64,000 nucleotides of DNA, taken from the NCBI RefSeq assembly GCF_050487225.1, contig NZ_JBKQGY010000002.1, forward strand, positions 372,001 through 436,000, given 5' to 3'. Below the pieces are notes generated by a model. The model was not told the origin of the DNA. It saw only the letters and a list, made by a program, of their open reading frames with translations, and searched no databases. This DNA comes from Paenalcaligenes sp050487225 (lineage in GTDB: Bacteria > Pseudomonadota > Gammaproteobacteria > Burkholderiales > Burkholderiaceae_B). The translations under genes and the position numbers were made by a program. Shown here piece after piece: positions 22,606 to 31,625 of this stretch (position 1 is the stretch's first letter; each line of letters begins with the position of its first letter).

Positions 22606-24138
22606 CTATTTTGCGGCTACCGCAAAAGGCGGAGCGATAGGATTTGGTGGTGATGAGCGTAAAAACACCGCCAACAACAACGCGACTATGCTCGTCCAAA
22701 ACACAAAGTTATAACCAGCAATATGGGCCAACACATGCGACTCTCGCGTTATAACACTGGCTATGTGTGACACTCCCGCCGTAGCACGCTCCATCACAAT
22801 CGGATCTCCATTTTGCACAGCACTGCGCAAAGCCGTGTAACTGCTGTCACCCGTCATACGCAGCCATGTTGTCATAATGGTGCCAGACACCACAGGAGTC
22901 ATAACCCTTGCTATTGGCACATAAACCCCTAACGCCACCCCATGCACCGGGTTCAGGTTAGTCACAAAAGCGGCGATTAAACCCACTAGCATCACGTTTT
23001 CGCCTAGTGATTGCAAAATCAATGTGCTCACGAACTGATCCACTCGCCAATCATGGCTGATATGAGTCCCCAACCACGCCGTAGCCGCAATGATGATCAA
23101 CCCACTGACAATCATCAGCCTTGGTTCTACACGTCTAGCCAGATACACGGTAAAGGGCGTAGAGGCGAAATAGGCCAGAAAGGCTATCCATGTCGCCGTA
23201 CTGGTTTGCATGGGTTTTAAGCCCCCCATCTGTGTCAAAAAACTAGGAACCAGCAAAGAGGTGGGTGTCATTACTATCCCAAACAAGCAGGCCAGCAGCA
23301 TGCAGAGGCAGATATTGCGATTACCAAAGGCCAGCAAATGACCAAACGCGTTTTTCTTGACCACAGCCCTAATCACCGCTGAACCAAACAGCAACGCACC
23401 ACCTGCAATGGTTGAGACCACCAAACCAGAATCCCACCAGCCTAAGCGCTCTGCTGACTCCATCCCCACAAACACCATGACTAAACCAAGGCACAGTAAT
23501 GCCATTCCTGCCCAATCCGCCTGACGCAAACCTTCTTTATCCACAGGCGTTAACGGCATGGCTTTCCATGCCAACCAGGCAATCATGGGGGCCATTATCG
23601 CTGCAGCCCAGTACACCCAATGCCAACTGATCTCTTCTACTAAGAAAGCAGAAACCCCCATGCCGCCATCCATGCCGGTGGACACGCGTAAGCTGTAAGC
23701 CGCCATCACAATTAACCAAAACCGGGGTTGTACGCTGCGCAATGCAAGTGAAATAGTCAGCGGCAAATACACTCCTAAGCACAGCCCTATCACAGCATGC
23801 AGCCCTAACAACATGGGGTAGTGATGCATAAAAAGCGGGACGCTAACAGCCGCGACACCAAGTATCACACTGGGTATCACCACCACTCTTGTCGCGCCTA
23901 CCACCGTTGCAAACCACGGAGCTAACGGCATAGAGATGAGCTGTGCCCCATTTAATGCCGTGCCCAACCACGCTGCCTCTAGCACGTCCAATCCAAACTG
24001 CCCACGCAAATCAGGCAATGCGGACGAAAACAACCTACCTTGTACCGTCGTCAAAACCGCACCGAGAAAAATCGCAACCACCGTCAACAATGGACGCGAC
24101 TGTGTGGCATTGGCAAAGAGTTTAGTAAGCCCCCTCAT
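22606..24138 (-). CDS. MFS multidrug exporter, DHA2 (EmrB-like) family
   Basis: The 510-residue inner-membrane protein has about 14 hydrophobic segments. The DHA2-like beginning reads FLGAVLTTVQGRLFSSALPDLRGQFGLD with TAWLGTALNGAQLISMPLAPWFATVVGATRVVV (motif A region), and a later helix contains VALGVYVPIARVMTPVVSG. It is two bases behind the HlyD-type gene and is the last gene of a three-gene operon (outer-membrane factor, adaptor, pump), the layout of EmrAB-TolC-type machines exporting hydrophobic compounds across both membranes. The substrate is not predictable. Confidence 0.9.
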   Translation of the reverse strand: MRGLTKLFANATQSRPLLTVVAIFLGAVLTTVQGRLFSSALPDLRGQFGLDVLEAAWLGTALNGAQLISMPLAPWFATVVGATRVVVIPSVILGVAAVSVPLFMHHYPMLLGLHAVIGLCLGVYLPLTISLALRSVQPRFWLIVMAAYSLRVSTGMDGGMGVSAFLVEEISWHWVYWAAAIMAPMIAWLAWKAMPLTPVDKEGLRQADWAGMALLCLGLVMVFVGMESAERLGWWDSGLVVSTIAGGALLFGSAVIRAVVKKNAFGHLLAFGNRNICLCMLLACLFGIVMTPTSLLVPSFLTQMGGLKPMQTSTATWIAFLAYFASTPFTVYLARRVEPRLMIVSGLIIIAATAWLGTHISHDWRVDQFVSTLILQSLGENVMLVGLIAAFVTNLNPVHGVALGVYVPIARVMTPVVSGTIMTTWLRMTGDSSYTALRSAVQNGDPIVMERATAGVSHIASVITRESHVLAHIAGYNFVFWTSIVALLLAVFLRSSPPNPIAPPFAVAAK

Positions 24139-24140
24139 GG

Positions 24141-25262
24141 TTATACCTCGTCAGGCTTCACAACATAGTGTGCCGTTTGAGTAGACGACAACAGCTCACT
24201 ACTCGTATCAATACTGACCGTTACTGACATACCTGAGCGTAACTGCTGCACCGCCTCTTGCTCAGGCTCCAGATCAATACGCACCGGAATGCGCTGCACC
24301 ACTTTAGTGAAATTGCCCGAAGCATTATCCGCTGGTAACAAGGCCGACTCTGCACCACTCATCGGCGCAATATCACTCACTCTGCCTTGCAACAACTGCC
24401 CAGGTAAGCCATCTACCGACACGCTAACTCGCTGCCCCGGTTGAACTCGGGCCAGTTGTGTTTCTTTATAGTTAGCGACTATATGTGGCTGCACACTAGG
24501 CACAATAGACACAATATGCGTACCTTTTGCCACCAAACTGCCCTGCTGCACCTGTCGCTTATTCAGTACCCCATCAAAAGGCGCCACAATTTGGGTATAT
24601 GACATATCACGATGGGCCACCCCCAAAGAAGCCTGCGCTGCGGCTAACTCTGCCTGGCGTAATCGACGTTGTCCCTCTAGCACATCTAGCGACTTCATCG
24701 CTAAATCAACCTTGGCCAACATGGCATCACGCGTACTACTGGCGTACTCAAGTTCTGCCTGCGCACTTTCGTATTGTTGCCTGGATAATGCTCCTTCACG
24801 CACCAACTGCGCTTGCCTTGCCGGGTTAGTGCGGTGCTGGCGTACACGTACTTCTGCCGCCTCAACATTAGCGCGCGCTTCATGTACCACTGCCTGTTGC
24901 TGAGCTATTTCTGTATCTAAATTAGCAAGGCTCGCGTTAGCTTTATCGTAGCGTGCTTGAGCGGCCGCAACATTCAGTTGGTAGTCGCTATCATCTATTT
25001 GAGCAATGACATCGCCAGCTTTCACCCTTTTAAAATCATCCACCGGCAATGCCGTGATATAACCCGACACATTGGCACTAAGCACCGCAAAATCGGATTT
25101 TACAAATGCGTTTTGAGTAGTTTGTATGGTGCGGTTGCTCGTCCAACTATGCCATTGTGTCGTCGCTAAAACCACGAGTATCACTATAGCCAAACACCCC
25201 AACCACGGCGCTACGCGTAATAACCACGCTTTTTTCTGTGTGCTGTTTTCTACCGTACTCAT
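24141..25262 (-). CDS. HlyD/EmrA family membrane-fusion protein
   Basis: The 373-residue periplasmic adaptor has one N-terminal membrane helix (about 18-37, APWLGCLAIVILVVLATTQW). The first lipoyl half follows (VSGYITALPVDDFKRVKAGDVIAQID, about 69-94), then a long alpha-helical hairpin (about 97-205, Ala/Gln/Glu-rich), the second lipoyl half (APFDGVLNKRQVQQGSLVAKG, about 224-244) and a beta-barrel domain. It bridges the MFS pump to the outer-membrane factor. Only two bases separate it from each neighbour. Confidence 0.92.
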   Translation of the reverse strand: MSTVENSTQKKAWLLRVAPWLGCLAIVILVVLATTQWHSWTSNRTIQTTQNAFVKSDFAVLSANVSGYITALPVDDFKRVKAGDVIAQIDDSDYQLNVAAAQARYDKANASLANLDTEIAQQQAVVHEARANVEAAEVRVRQHRTNPARQAQLVREGALSRQQYESAQAELEYASSTRDAMLAKVDLAMKSLDVLEGQRRLRQAELAAAQASLGVAHRDMSYTQIVAPFDGVLNKRQVQQGSLVAKGTHIVSIVPSVQPHIVANYKETQLARVQPGQRVSVSVDGLPGQLLQGRVSDIAPMSGAESALLPADNASGNFTKVVQRIPVRIDLEPEQEAVQQLRSGMSVTVSIDTSSELLSSTQTAHYVVKPDEV

Positions 25263-25264
25263 TG

Positions 25265-26707
25265 CTACATTCCTACAAAATTAGTCTCTATATCAGCGCC
25301 ATCAAAACCACCACCCAACGCTCGAATCAGAGCCACACTCAGGCTTTGTGCTTGCACGGCAATATCCAGTTGCTGCTGCTTTTCATAAAGCAGGGCATCT
25401 TGGGCGCTTAGTACATTCAGATAATCAGTCAGGCCACTTTGATATTGCCGTGTTGCCACCTCATATGCGGCTTGTCTGGCTGCTAAGGTCTGCGTCTGAG
25501 CTTCACGTTGCGGCACTAAAGCCTCCAGTGAAATCATCTGCTCAGCCACCTCATGCACTGCCGATAACAAGGTGTGGTTGTATAGCTCTACCGCCTCATC
25601 CAACTCTGCTTGGCGGGTTCGTAAACGAGCGCGTAATCTACCAGCGTCAAATATGGGCAAACTAAACGCTGGCTCTATGCCATACATACGACTGCCAGCG
25701 TGTAACCAATCTGATAGGCCTACTGAAGTGCTTTGCTTCGCGAATCCAAAAAAAGCACGCAAACTAATATTGGGATAAAACTCAGCTTTAGCGACCTCCA
25801 CATCGTGTGCTGCTGCTTCTACTCGCCAACGTGATGCCACCACATCAGGTCTACGCCCTAGCAGCTCCGCAGGGACCATTGCAGGCAAAATTTGCGCTGG
25901 TGCATATAACGATTGAGGGGCCGCATCGCCCAAGGCACCTACAGGTAAGCCCGCCAATGCGGTTAACGCATTACGCTGTAGACGTATTTGAGCCTCTAAC
26001 TTCGCAATATTGCGTTCTGTAGCAGGCAGATCCCCTTGCGCTTGTTTCAGCTCGGTTTCCGTATCCAATCCAGCTCTGACTCGTTTTTCTACTAGATTCA
26101 ACGTATGTACGCGTACGGCTAGTGCTTCTTGCATCAATCGCTTGGCTGCTAATAATCGTCCTAGCTCAAACCAATTCGCAGCAAGTCGGCTACTTAACAC
26201 TAATCTGGCCTCTTGTACCTCTGCACTACGCGCAGCAGCCTCACCAAGAGCCGCCTGCAACGCAGCACGCTGCTCACCCCAAAAGTCGAAGGTATACCGC
26301 AGCTCAGTTCCTACTAATAAGGTAGAGCCATAATGTCCGGCCAAAGGTGCTCCGGCGTCGTATTGCTCGGCGTAACGTTTACGTTGCGCCGTGAACTGCG
26401 CATCCAACTCAGGGCCTTGCATTGCCTCACGCTGATCTACCCAGGCCATTGCTTGAGCTAAACGCGCTTGCGTTACTCGGACGTCTGGACTGGACGCTAA
26501 CGCCTGCTCTATAAGTTGCGTTAATTCCTCATCTTGATAACGTTGCCACCAACGCTCTATCGGCCACGCAATATTCTGCTTCTGCGCCCCTACTTGTGCC
26601 GCTGTTAGCAACGGCGCACGTTCTGTTTGGTCTATGCCATTCATGTTGGCACACCCTGTTAATACGCCAATCAAGACGATATAAAGGATTACTATTTTCA
26701 TACCCAA
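25265..26707 (-). CDS. NodT/OprM family outer-membrane efflux lipoprotein
   Basis: The 480-residue protein has a lipoprotein signal (VILYIVLIGVLTGCANMNG, acylated Cys at about residue 19). Two outer-membrane efflux protein repeats follow (about 60-260 and 275-465), with family hallmarks WWQRYQDEELTQLIEQALASSPDVRVTQARL, GRRPDVVASRWRVEAAAHDVEVAKAEFYPNISL and YQSGLTDYLNVLSAQDALL. It forms the trimeric exit duct for the adaptor and MFS pump encoded behind it. It is the first gene of the efflux operon and its start lies one base from a palindromic operator. Confidence 0.93.
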   Translation of the reverse strand: MGMKIVILYIVLIGVLTGCANMNGIDQTERAPLLTAAQVGAQKQNIAWPIERWWQRYQDEELTQLIEQALASSPDVRVTQARLAQAMAWVDQREAMQGPELDAQFTAQRKRYAEQYDAGAPLAGHYGSTLLVGTELRYTFDFWGEQRAALQAALGEAAARSAEVQEARLVLSSRLAANWFELGRLLAAKRLMQEALAVRVHTLNLVEKRVRAGLDTETELKQAQGDLPATERNIAKLEAQIRLQRNALTALAGLPVGALGDAAPQSLYAPAQILPAMVPAELLGRRPDVVASRWRVEAAAHDVEVAKAEFYPNISLRAFFGFAKQSTSVGLSDWLHAGSRMYGIEPAFSLPIFDAGRLRARLRTRQAELDEAVELYNHTLLSAVHEVAEQMISLEALVPQREAQTQTLAARQAAYEVATRQYQSGLTDYLNVLSAQDALLYEKQQQLDIAVQAQSLSVALIRALGGGFDGADIETNFVGM

Positions 26708-26708
26708 C

Positions 26709-26752
26709 CTAACGGTGTTAGTTTTTTATCCATGATACACTAACACCGTTAG
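26709..26752. promoter_or_regulatory. pair of perfect palindromic TetR operators
   Basis: CTAACGGTGTTAG (26709-26721) and CTAACACCGTTAG (26740-26752) are exact reverse complements of each other. Each is itself a palindrome with arms CTAAC / GTTAG. They flank the short divergent promoter region between the efflux operon and the TetR gene. The arrangement is that of dual TetR-type operators controlling both directions. Confidence 0.85.
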
Positions 26753-26783
26753 ATTGAAACCCATGCAAGTACTGAGGCGTCGT

Positions 26784-27425
26784 ATGAAAGCACCAAAAAT
26801 TCAGCGAGAGCTAGTCATTCAAACTGCTCTACAACTGCTCAACCAAGAGGGGTTAGAAGGGCTCACCATGCGCAAACTGGCCCAAGCACTACATATACAA
26901 GCCCCCTCGCTGTATTGGCACTTTCAAAACAAACAAGCGTTGATTGATGGCATGGCTGATGCACTAGTGGCAGAAGTAGCCTGCAATATGGATGAGGCAC
27001 AACCTTGGCAAACACAGGTACAGCACATTGCTGCTGAACTGCGCCACGCCTTGTTGCAATACCGTGATGGTGCTCGTGTATTTGCAGGGACTTATGTCGT
27101 CACCGACAACGTGCTGCGTACGAGCGAAGCTATGATAGCCGCCCTGATGAAAGCAGGCGCTGACGCCGAGTTAGCAGCCACCTCCAGCTTCAGCGTGACC
27201 TATTACGTATTAGGCCTAGTCATGGAAGAACAAGCCGTAGGACCAAACGGAACCCTAGACTTAACCGCTAGAAAACAAGAGTTTATGGCCCTGTCTCACG
27301 ATAAATACCCACATAATTGGGCCGCACGTGAAACCATCTTCTCGGATGATTTCGATACGCGCTTTATCACTGGTTTAGACCTACTGCTTACCGGAATACA
27401 GCATAGATTACCGCCTGCTGTTTAG
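26784..27425 (+). CDS. TetR family repressor of the efflux operon
   Basis: The regulator has an N-terminal helix-turn-helix (IQRELVIQTALQLLNQEGLEGLTMRKLAQALHIQAPSLYWHFQNKQALIDGMADAL) and a C-terminal TetR_C-like effector domain. The frame is open from a TTG at 26754 and has an ATG at 26763. The ATG at 26784, preceded by GAGG at 6 bases, is preferred because it leaves both operators outside the coding sequence and starts right before the DNA-binding domain (213 residues). The DNA-binding helix is of the class with TetR(A-H)-like PSLYWHFKNK. It is divergent from the outer-membrane-factor/adaptor/pump operon. Its stop overlaps the converging SDR stop by four bases. Confidence 0.9.
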   Translation: MKAPKIQRELVIQTALQLLNQEGLEGLTMRKLAQALHIQAPSLYWHFQNKQALIDGMADALVAEVACNMDEAQPWQTQVQHIAAELRHALLQYRDGARVFAGTYVVTDNVLRTSEAMIAALMKAGADAELAATSSFSVTYYVLGLVMEEQAVGPNGTLDLTARKQEFMALSHDKYPHNWAARETIFSDDFDTRFITGLDLLLTGIQHRLPPAV

Positions 27426-28126
27426 TACTCTGACTCCACCTGCCAATTAATGGGGATTTCGGCAATGCTGGCGGTGAACGGTAATGAGAGTACCGTTTGC
27501 ACTACTGTTGCCACATCCTCAGGGCGTGTGATTTTGGCCTGAATATCAGCCGGCACATGCTCCGCCATATCCGTTGCAATGAACCCTGGGCATATGGCGG
27601 TTGCTCGTATGCCCTCTTTCTCACCACAATGCCGTATACCATGTGTCAGACTGAGCGCAGCCGCCTTACTCAAGGCATATAAAGATGCTTCTGCTGTGCG
27701 TACCCGCTTACCCGCTAGTGACGCCACGACAACAACGCGCGCCTGATCGGATTGTTTCAGGTAAGGCCATGCGTATTGTGTGATCCGACGTGGTGATTTC
27801 ACATTCACCATGAGTAGATCATCTACCTCAGCCTCAGTCGCATCAATCACTGACGTACTACTCAAGATGCCTGCGTTATGCACCACCGCATCAATACCAC
27901 CTAATTGTGCCGCCGCTGACGCTACCCATGCCTGTTCACTTTCAGGGTCTCGCGCATCGTAAGGGCTCCAATGCAATGCATCCCCCCAGTCGCCTAAGTC
28001 TGGCTGACTTCTGGAGCCCACACTCACACACCAGCCCGCGTGCAACAACTCTAGGGCGATAGCTTTTCCTAGCCCGCGGGAGCCACCACTGACCAACGCC
28101 ACCCGTTTTTTTGTGTGCTGGTTCAT
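27422..28126 (-). CDS. short-chain dehydrogenase/reductase
   Basis: The 234-residue classical SDR has the TGxxxGxG-like motif SGGSRGLGKAIA (about 13-24), VHNAGIL (about 83-89), the catalytic Ser in VVASLAGKR and YALSK (Tyr and Lys, about 148-152), and PGFIATDM. It is the last gene of the eight-gene operon that begins with the APH-type kinase; its start overlaps the stop of the acetylpolyamine amidohydrolase gene. In that context it may oxidise or reduce the aldehyde or ketone released by the phospho-lyase step. The substrate is unknown. Confidence 0.88.
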   Translation of the reverse strand: MNQHTKKRVALVSGGSRGLGKAIALELLHAGWCVSVGSRSQPDLGDWGDALHWSPYDARDPESEQAWVASAAAQLGGIDAVVHNAGILSSTSVIDATEAEVDDLLMVNVKSPRRITQYAWPYLKQSDQARVVVVASLAGKRVRTAEASLYALSKAAALSLTHGIRHCGEKEGIRATAICPGFIATDMAEHVPADIQAKITRPEDVATVVQTVLSLPFTASIAEIPINWQVESEY

Positions 28127-29160
28127 GGTCGTTTATCCAAGAAGCCCGACAACAACGACCGGGTATTGGCTCGCAGTGCATCAATCACATAGCCACCCTC
28201 TTGAATAAAAAGTGTGGGTAGATTCAATTGCGCCAAGCTCGCTCCCAGCACAGAGTAATCCACCGTATCTAAACAGAGATTGCCAAACGGATCACCCCTG
28301 AAGGTGTCATAACCTGCTGCGATAATTAATGCCTCAGGATGGAAGTCAGCAATACGCTGTAAAGCACGTTCAAACTGCGGCCTATATTGCGCAATTTCAC
28401 TACCAGCGGCGATAGGAATATTCAGGTTGAACCCCTCACCGGCCCCCACACCGACTTCATCAGCATAGCCGCAGATAAACGGAAAGATCACGTCTGGATC
28501 GCCGTGTATGGAAATCGTCAGTACATCGTCTCGGTCGTAGAACAACTGCTGGGTGCCATTGCCGTGGTGCACATCTATGTCTAAGACAGCCACGCGAGCA
28601 AATCGTGAACGTAAGCGCTCTACAGCCAAAGCCGCATTCGCAATAAATGAGCCGCCCATAGCCATATCACGCATGGCATGGTGACCACTAGGACGCGACA
28701 ACACATACACCTCGCGCTCACCATCCAACATAGCCTGCGCCCCACTGACTGCCGTTTCTGCTCCAGAGTGCACATGCTTCCACGTATCTGCCACTACTGG
28801 TGAGGCACCATCGCCTAAGTAATAACCGGCTTTAGCCACAGGCAAACTACCTTTCATTTCTGGGAAGTAACGGTTAGGCCAAATATTAGGCCGCACCTCA
28901 AACGAGGCATCCGCTCGTTGGCTCCACTCTGCTGCAGCCGTTTGTAAATAATGCAGATAATCTTCTGCGTGCACCTGATGTAGCTCCGGCATCATCACGC
29001 TACCGGGCGACACATACACGCATTGCAGTTGCAAATCCTGCAAGGCAGCCTCAACTTGGGCGCCACGCCCCTGTGCATCGTGGTGTGGCTGCAGTCTGCC
29101 TCGCACTAACGCGTTACCTGTCCAATGGTGATCATGAAAAGGCGATATATAAGCTTTCAT
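28123..29160 (-). CDS. acetylpolyamine amidohydrolase (class II histone-deacetylase family)
   Basis: The 345-residue zinc hydrolase has the length and motif order of bacterial acetylpolyamine amidohydrolases: the tandem-His active site SRPSGHHA (H160, H161), the zinc ligands in VLDIDVHHGNG (D196, H198) and AAGYDTFRGDP (D285), and a C-terminal QEGGYV. It removes acetyl groups from N-acetylated polyamines or related small amines. It lies 21 bases behind the transporter ATPase gene and overlaps the SDR gene by four bases. The deacetylase thus probably acts on the imported compound before or after the kinase step. Substrate choice among acetylated amines cannot be read from sequence. Confidence 0.92.
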   Translation of the reverse strand: MKAYISPFHDHHWTGNALVRGRLQPHHDAQGRGAQVEAALQDLQLQCVYVSPGSVMMPELHQVHAEDYLHYLQTAAAEWSQRADASFEVRPNIWPNRYFPEMKGSLPVAKAGYYLGDGASPVVADTWKHVHSGAETAVSGAQAMLDGEREVYVLSRPSGHHAMRDMAMGGSFIANAALAVERLRSRFARVAVLDIDVHHGNGTQQLFYDRDDVLTISIHGDPDVIFPFICGYADEVGVGAGEGFNLNIPIAAGSEIAQYRPQFERALQRIADFHPEALIIAAGYDTFRGDPFGNLCLDTVDYSVLGASLAQLNLPTLFIQEGGYVIDALRANTRSLLSGFLDKRP

Positions 29161-29181
29161 TGTGTAGATCCATCCAAACGT

Positions 29182-30789
29182 TTATTTCCAATCCCTACCC
29201 GGCATGGCATCAATCAATGCCCGCGTGTAAGGATGTTGAGGTGACTGCAATACCTCTATGGCATCGCCTTGTTCTACGATCTCTCCGTGCTGCAAAACAA
29301 TAATGCGCTCACACAACTGCGCCGCCACTCGCAGGTCATGAGTAATGAACAGCATGGATAAAGACAGCTCGGTTTTCAGCTCATTAAGCAGCTTCAACAC
29401 TTGTTCTTGTACCGACACATCCAGCGCTGATACCGGCTCATCGGCAATAATGAGTTCTGGATTCACCGCAATCGCTCGTGCAAACCCCAAACGCTGGCGT
29501 TGCCCACCCGAGAACTCATGTGGAAAGCGTTCTAGTGCTGCCTCATCCAAACGCACAATACGCAATAGCTCTTTAGCACGCGCCAGCGCCTTGTCTCGTG
29601 AAATACCTTGCGCCATCATGCCCGCTGTCAAAATGGATGAAACACGATGACGGGGGTTCAACGAGCTATACGGGTCTTGGAAAATCATCTGTACTCGTCG
29701 GCGCAAACTCTTATCTTCAAACGCCTGCGCCTTAAGTAAATCTACCCCTTGCATGTCGGCATGGCCCGCATCAGCAGGGATCAACCCTGCCAAAATACGG
29801 CCAATGGTAGATTTTCCCGACCCTGACTCGCCTACCAGCCCTACCGTTTCTCCCTTACGTATGGTGAAGCTCACGCCTTTCACCGCTTGAAAGTGCTGTT
29901 CTGGTTTAAATAAACTACCTCGTTTGATATAGGTTTTTCGCAGACCTTCTACTTTCAACAAGGTGTCTGCTGCCAAAGCCGTGTCAGGCAGTTCCGGGGG
30001 AACCGAAGAAGGCACCGCATCTAACAATGCCTGTGTATAAGCCTCTTGTGGGTGACTCAATACCTGAGCAGCATCGCCTTGCTCCACAATGCGCCCGCCT
30101 TTCATCACCACAACACGATCAGCTATTTCCGACACTACACCAAAGTCGTGCGTGATGAACAGTACGCCCAATCCTTTACGCTGCTGTATTTCTATCAGCA
30201 CGCGTAGAATCTGCGCTTGAGTGGTCACATCCAACGCGGTAGTAGGCTCATCCGCAATGAGAATTTCTGGCTCTAGCGCCAAGGCCATCGCAATCATCAC
30301 ACGCTGGCGTTGCCCACCAGAGAGCTGGAATGGGTACGAACCCGCCACACGGGCATGATCAGTTAGCCCTACCGACTGTAATAGCTCGGCCACCCTAGCC
30401 TGCATTTGCTCGGACGACATGTGCGTATGCTCACGCAGTGTTTCTAGCACCTGCTCACCACAGCGCATCAACGGATTCAACGCACTCAGTGGTTCTTGGA
30501 AAATCATCGAAATACGGCAACCCCGTATTTTCCGAAGCACGGCCAGCGACTGCCCTAGCAAAGGTTGATCACCCAGCTGTATGTCGCCTTGCGTGACTGA
30601 CAGCCCGCGCGGTAATAACCCCAACACCGCATGTGCTAGCGTGGATTTTCCTGAGCCTGATTCTCCCACTACACACACCACTTCACCTGGACGCACGCGT
30701 AGCGATACATCTTCCACTGCGAAGGCTCTATCGCCCCCTTTAGGTAAGGCAATACGGATGTTTTCAATAATCAGTTCTGCGCTCATCAT
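29182..30789 (-). CDS. fused peptide/nickel-type ABC transporter ATPase (DppD-DppF-like)
   Basis: The 535-residue protein carries two complete nucleotide-binding domains. The first has Walker A GESGSGKST (about 39-47), signature LSGGQRQR and Walker B ILIADEPTTALD. The second has Walker A GESGSGKST (about 316-324), FSGGQRQR and LIIADEPVSALD. Each is followed by the oligopeptide-type C-terminal extension (HPYTRALIDAMP near the end). The fusion of D and F subunits into one chain is common in this family. It energises the permeases encoded just upstream, overlapping the second permease gene by four bases. Confidence 0.94.
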   Translation of the reverse strand: MMSAELIIENIRIALPKGGDRAFAVEDVSLRVRPGEVVCVVGESGSGKSTLAHAVLGLLPRGLSVTQGDIQLGDQPLLGQSLAVLRKIRGCRISMIFQEPLSALNPLMRCGEQVLETLREHTHMSSEQMQARVAELLQSVGLTDHARVAGSYPFQLSGGQRQRVMIAMALALEPEILIADEPTTALDVTTQAQILRVLIEIQQRKGLGVLFITHDFGVVSEIADRVVVMKGGRIVEQGDAAQVLSHPQEAYTQALLDAVPSSVPPELPDTALAADTLLKVEGLRKTYIKRGSLFKPEQHFQAVKGVSFTIRKGETVGLVGESGSGKSTIGRILAGLIPADAGHADMQGVDLLKAQAFEDKSLRRRVQMIFQDPYSSLNPRHRVSSILTAGMMAQGISRDKALARAKELLRIVRLDEAALERFPHEFSGGQRQRLGFARAIAVNPELIIADEPVSALDVSVQEQVLKLLNELKTELSLSMLFITHDLRVAAQLCERIIVLQHGEIVEQGDAIEVLQSPQHPYTRALIDAMPGRDWK

Positions 30790-31625
30790 CCTTCCTTACG
30801 ATGCAGTTTGGGGTTCAAGGCGTCATTCAGCCCTTCACCTACTAGGTTCACCGCCAGCACTGTCATGAAAATTGCCAAACCGGGGAATAAACACATCCAC
30901 CACGCTAAGCGCAGCAAGGAACGGGATGCCCCCACCATGTAACCCCAGCTCATCAGGTTAGGATCACCCAAGCCTAGAAAGCTCAATGCACTTTCTAGCA
31001 AGATGGCATTAGCCACCATGAGCGACGCCATCACAATCAACGGTGACAAGCAATTAGGCAAAATTTCCACCAACACAATGCGTAGTTTGGTGAGCCCTTG
31101 CACCAATGCTGCTTCTACGAATTCACTAGACTTCAATCGCATGAATTCAGCGCGCACTAATCGTGCAATAGGTGGCCAACTCACTAACCCCACGGCAGCG
31201 ACCACCGACCACAGCGATGGCTGGAAGATAGCGACGAACAAGATCGCTAGAAAGAAACTAGGTATGGTTTGAAAAATCTCCGTCAGGCGCATCAACGCTT
31301 CATCCATACGCCCACCAAAAAAACCTGCTGGCACACCTACCAACAACCCTATGGATACGGCCACTAACGTTGCTGCACACCCCACCAACAATGAGGCACG
31401 AGCACCGTGGGCAATACCAGAGGCAATATCGCGCCCCATAGAGTCCGTACCCAACCAATGGCCCGGCTCTTCAAACGGTTTTAGAAAAGGAGCAGCATCC
31501 GCATCCCACGGATTACCAGGGAATAACCATGGTGCAAACAGCGCCACTAGAATCACCAGTGCCAAGACAACTAACCCTGCTACCGCCCCGCTGTTTTTTG
31601 TAAAACGCTTACATAATCCACGCAT
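30786..31625 (-). CDS. ABC transporter permease, DppC-like
   Basis: The 279-residue protein has six hydrophobic helices, an N-terminal OppC_N segment (FTKNSGAVAGLVVLALVILVALFAPWLFPGNPW), HWLGTDSMGRDIASGIAHGARASLLVG, and the EAA loop around VEAALVQGLTKLRIVLVEILPN. It pairs with the DppB-like permease; the two genes overlap by one base. It is part of the peptide/opine/nickel-class importer of the catabolic operon. Confidence 0.93.
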   Translation of the reverse strand: MRGLCKRFTKNSGAVAGLVVLALVILVALFAPWLFPGNPWDADAAPFLKPFEEPGHWLGTDSMGRDIASGIAHGARASLLVGCAATLVAVSIGLLVGVPAGFFGGRMDEALMRLTEIFQTIPSFFLAILFVAIFQPSLWSVVAAVGLVSWPPIARLVRAEFMRLKSSEFVEAALVQGLTKLRIVLVEILPNCLSPLIVMASLMVANAILLESALSFLGLGDPNLMSWGYMVGASRSLLRLAWWMCLFPGLAIFMTVLAVNLVGEGLNDALNPKLHRKEG

